The notes under the pieces: generated by a model | Seen by the model: only the letters and a program-made list of their open reading frames with translations | Database searches by the model: none | Told to the model about the DNA's origin: nothing | Shown: in pieces, positions 63,890-64,000 of the stretch | Position numbering within the stretch: position 1 is the stretch's first letter | Layout: every line of letters starts with the position of its first letter | Source: Halanaerobium saccharolyticum | GTDB taxonomy: Bacteria; Bacillota; Halanaerobiia; Halanaerobiales; Halanaerobiaceae | Assembly (NCBI RefSeq): GCF_004362045.1 | Contig: NZ_SNWX01000008.1 | Coordinates: 42,923-106,922 of the forward strand | Length of the DNA stretch: 64,000 nucleotides | Direction of reading: 5' to 3' | Made by a program: the position numbers and the translations under genes

Positions 63890-64000
63890 GTTTGCCTGGC
63901 ATGAATATTTGCTAATCAGTGAAAGTCTGATGTGGGGGTTAATAGTGCCAACCGCTAGCTGAAGACAAGGGTGTCCATCGCGAGGTGGAATCTGAAGGAA
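63890..64000 (+). mobile_element. Group II intron, 5' part (cut by the window end)
   Basis: From about 63890 (GTTTGCC, compare the intron consensus GTGYG) the sequence changes character: it becomes GC-richer and non-coding. It contains AATCAGTGAAAGTCTGATG and the domain I stretch GACAAGGGTGTCC, then GAGGTGGAATCTGAAGGAA, which I recognise as typical of bacterial group II introns. Only the first about 110 bases are in the window, so the reverse transcriptase-maturase gene would lie beyond it. It lies six bases behind a terminator hairpin, as expected for the class that inserts after terminators. Confidence 0.7.

Overview
This is a low-GC, AT-rich chromosomal segment that looks like an anaerobic, salt-tolerant Firmicute of the Halanaerobiales type. 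That is an inference from gene content and codon style, not from an rRNA. Supporting signs are strong Shine-Dalgarno (SD) sequences, many TTG and GTG starts, pyruvate carboxylase next to a Re- or Si-type citrate synthase, 4Fe-4S proteins, and exported proteins with plain type I signal peptides. The sugar-binding protein of the ABC transporter has no lipobox cysteine, which fits a diderm Firmicute with a periplasm.

Layout. 1-4.1 kb: a ferredoxin-nitroreductase with a TetR-type operator, a TetR remnant, a winged-helix/4Fe-4S protein, and a decayed electron-transfer-flavoprotein locus (a YkvI-like/EtfB chimera followed by a 12-codon etfA stub). 4.1-10.3 kb: small redox and housekeeping genes (DUF2007, QueG-like, SDR, CoA-binding, KTN/TrkA, a HhH protein, an unknown protein, CDGSH). 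10.3-13.9 kb: a first SbcD/SbcC-like pair, followed by a GGDEF remnant. 14.08-14.45 kb: a candidate structured non-coding RNA gene on the minus strand with its own promoter. 14.6-24.3 kb: racemase, small alarmone hydrolase and synthetase, pirin, SDR, TraB, homoserine dehydrogenase, citrate synthase. 24.4-30.8 kb: PepC and two drug-efflux cassettes. One is a MerR-Zn-ribbon-methyltransferase plus MFS behind a 19-bp-spacer promoter; the other is MATE plus TetR behind two operators. 30.9-38.6 kb: primary-type sigma factor, YihY, pyruvate carboxylase, small membrane proteins. 38.6-42.5 kb: a second SbcD/SbcC-like pair (YhaO/YhaN type). 42.6-50.4 kb: cNMP-binding/DUF2225 protein, a 47-residue membrane peptide with MgtE, PRPP synthetase, a broken ADP-ribosylglycohydrolase, and a PAS-GGDEF-HD-GYP protein.

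50.4-63.9 kb is one functional unit for arabinan oligosaccharides. A divergent ArsR-type regulator with a beta-sandwich sensor-like domain faces an Opp/Dpp-type ABC importer (binding protein, two permeases, two ATPases). Four glycosidases without signal peptides follow (GH51, GH43-ricin, GH51, GH43). Oligosaccharides are probably imported whole and hydrolysed to arabinose in the cytoplasm. The binding-protein mRNA has a long leader with a nested fold, and a strong hairpin lies between the binding-protein and permease genes. The window ends in the 5' part of a group II intron lying directly behind the operon terminator.

A recurring theme is decay by short deletions: at least four gene remnants sit between intact genes. 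The most interesting unexplained items are the minus-strand RNA candidate at 14.1-14.4 kb, the structured leader at 51.56-51.66 kb, the chimeric EtfB locus, the MerR-methyltransferase cassette, and several genes whose SD leads to an ATT instead of a normal start codon.
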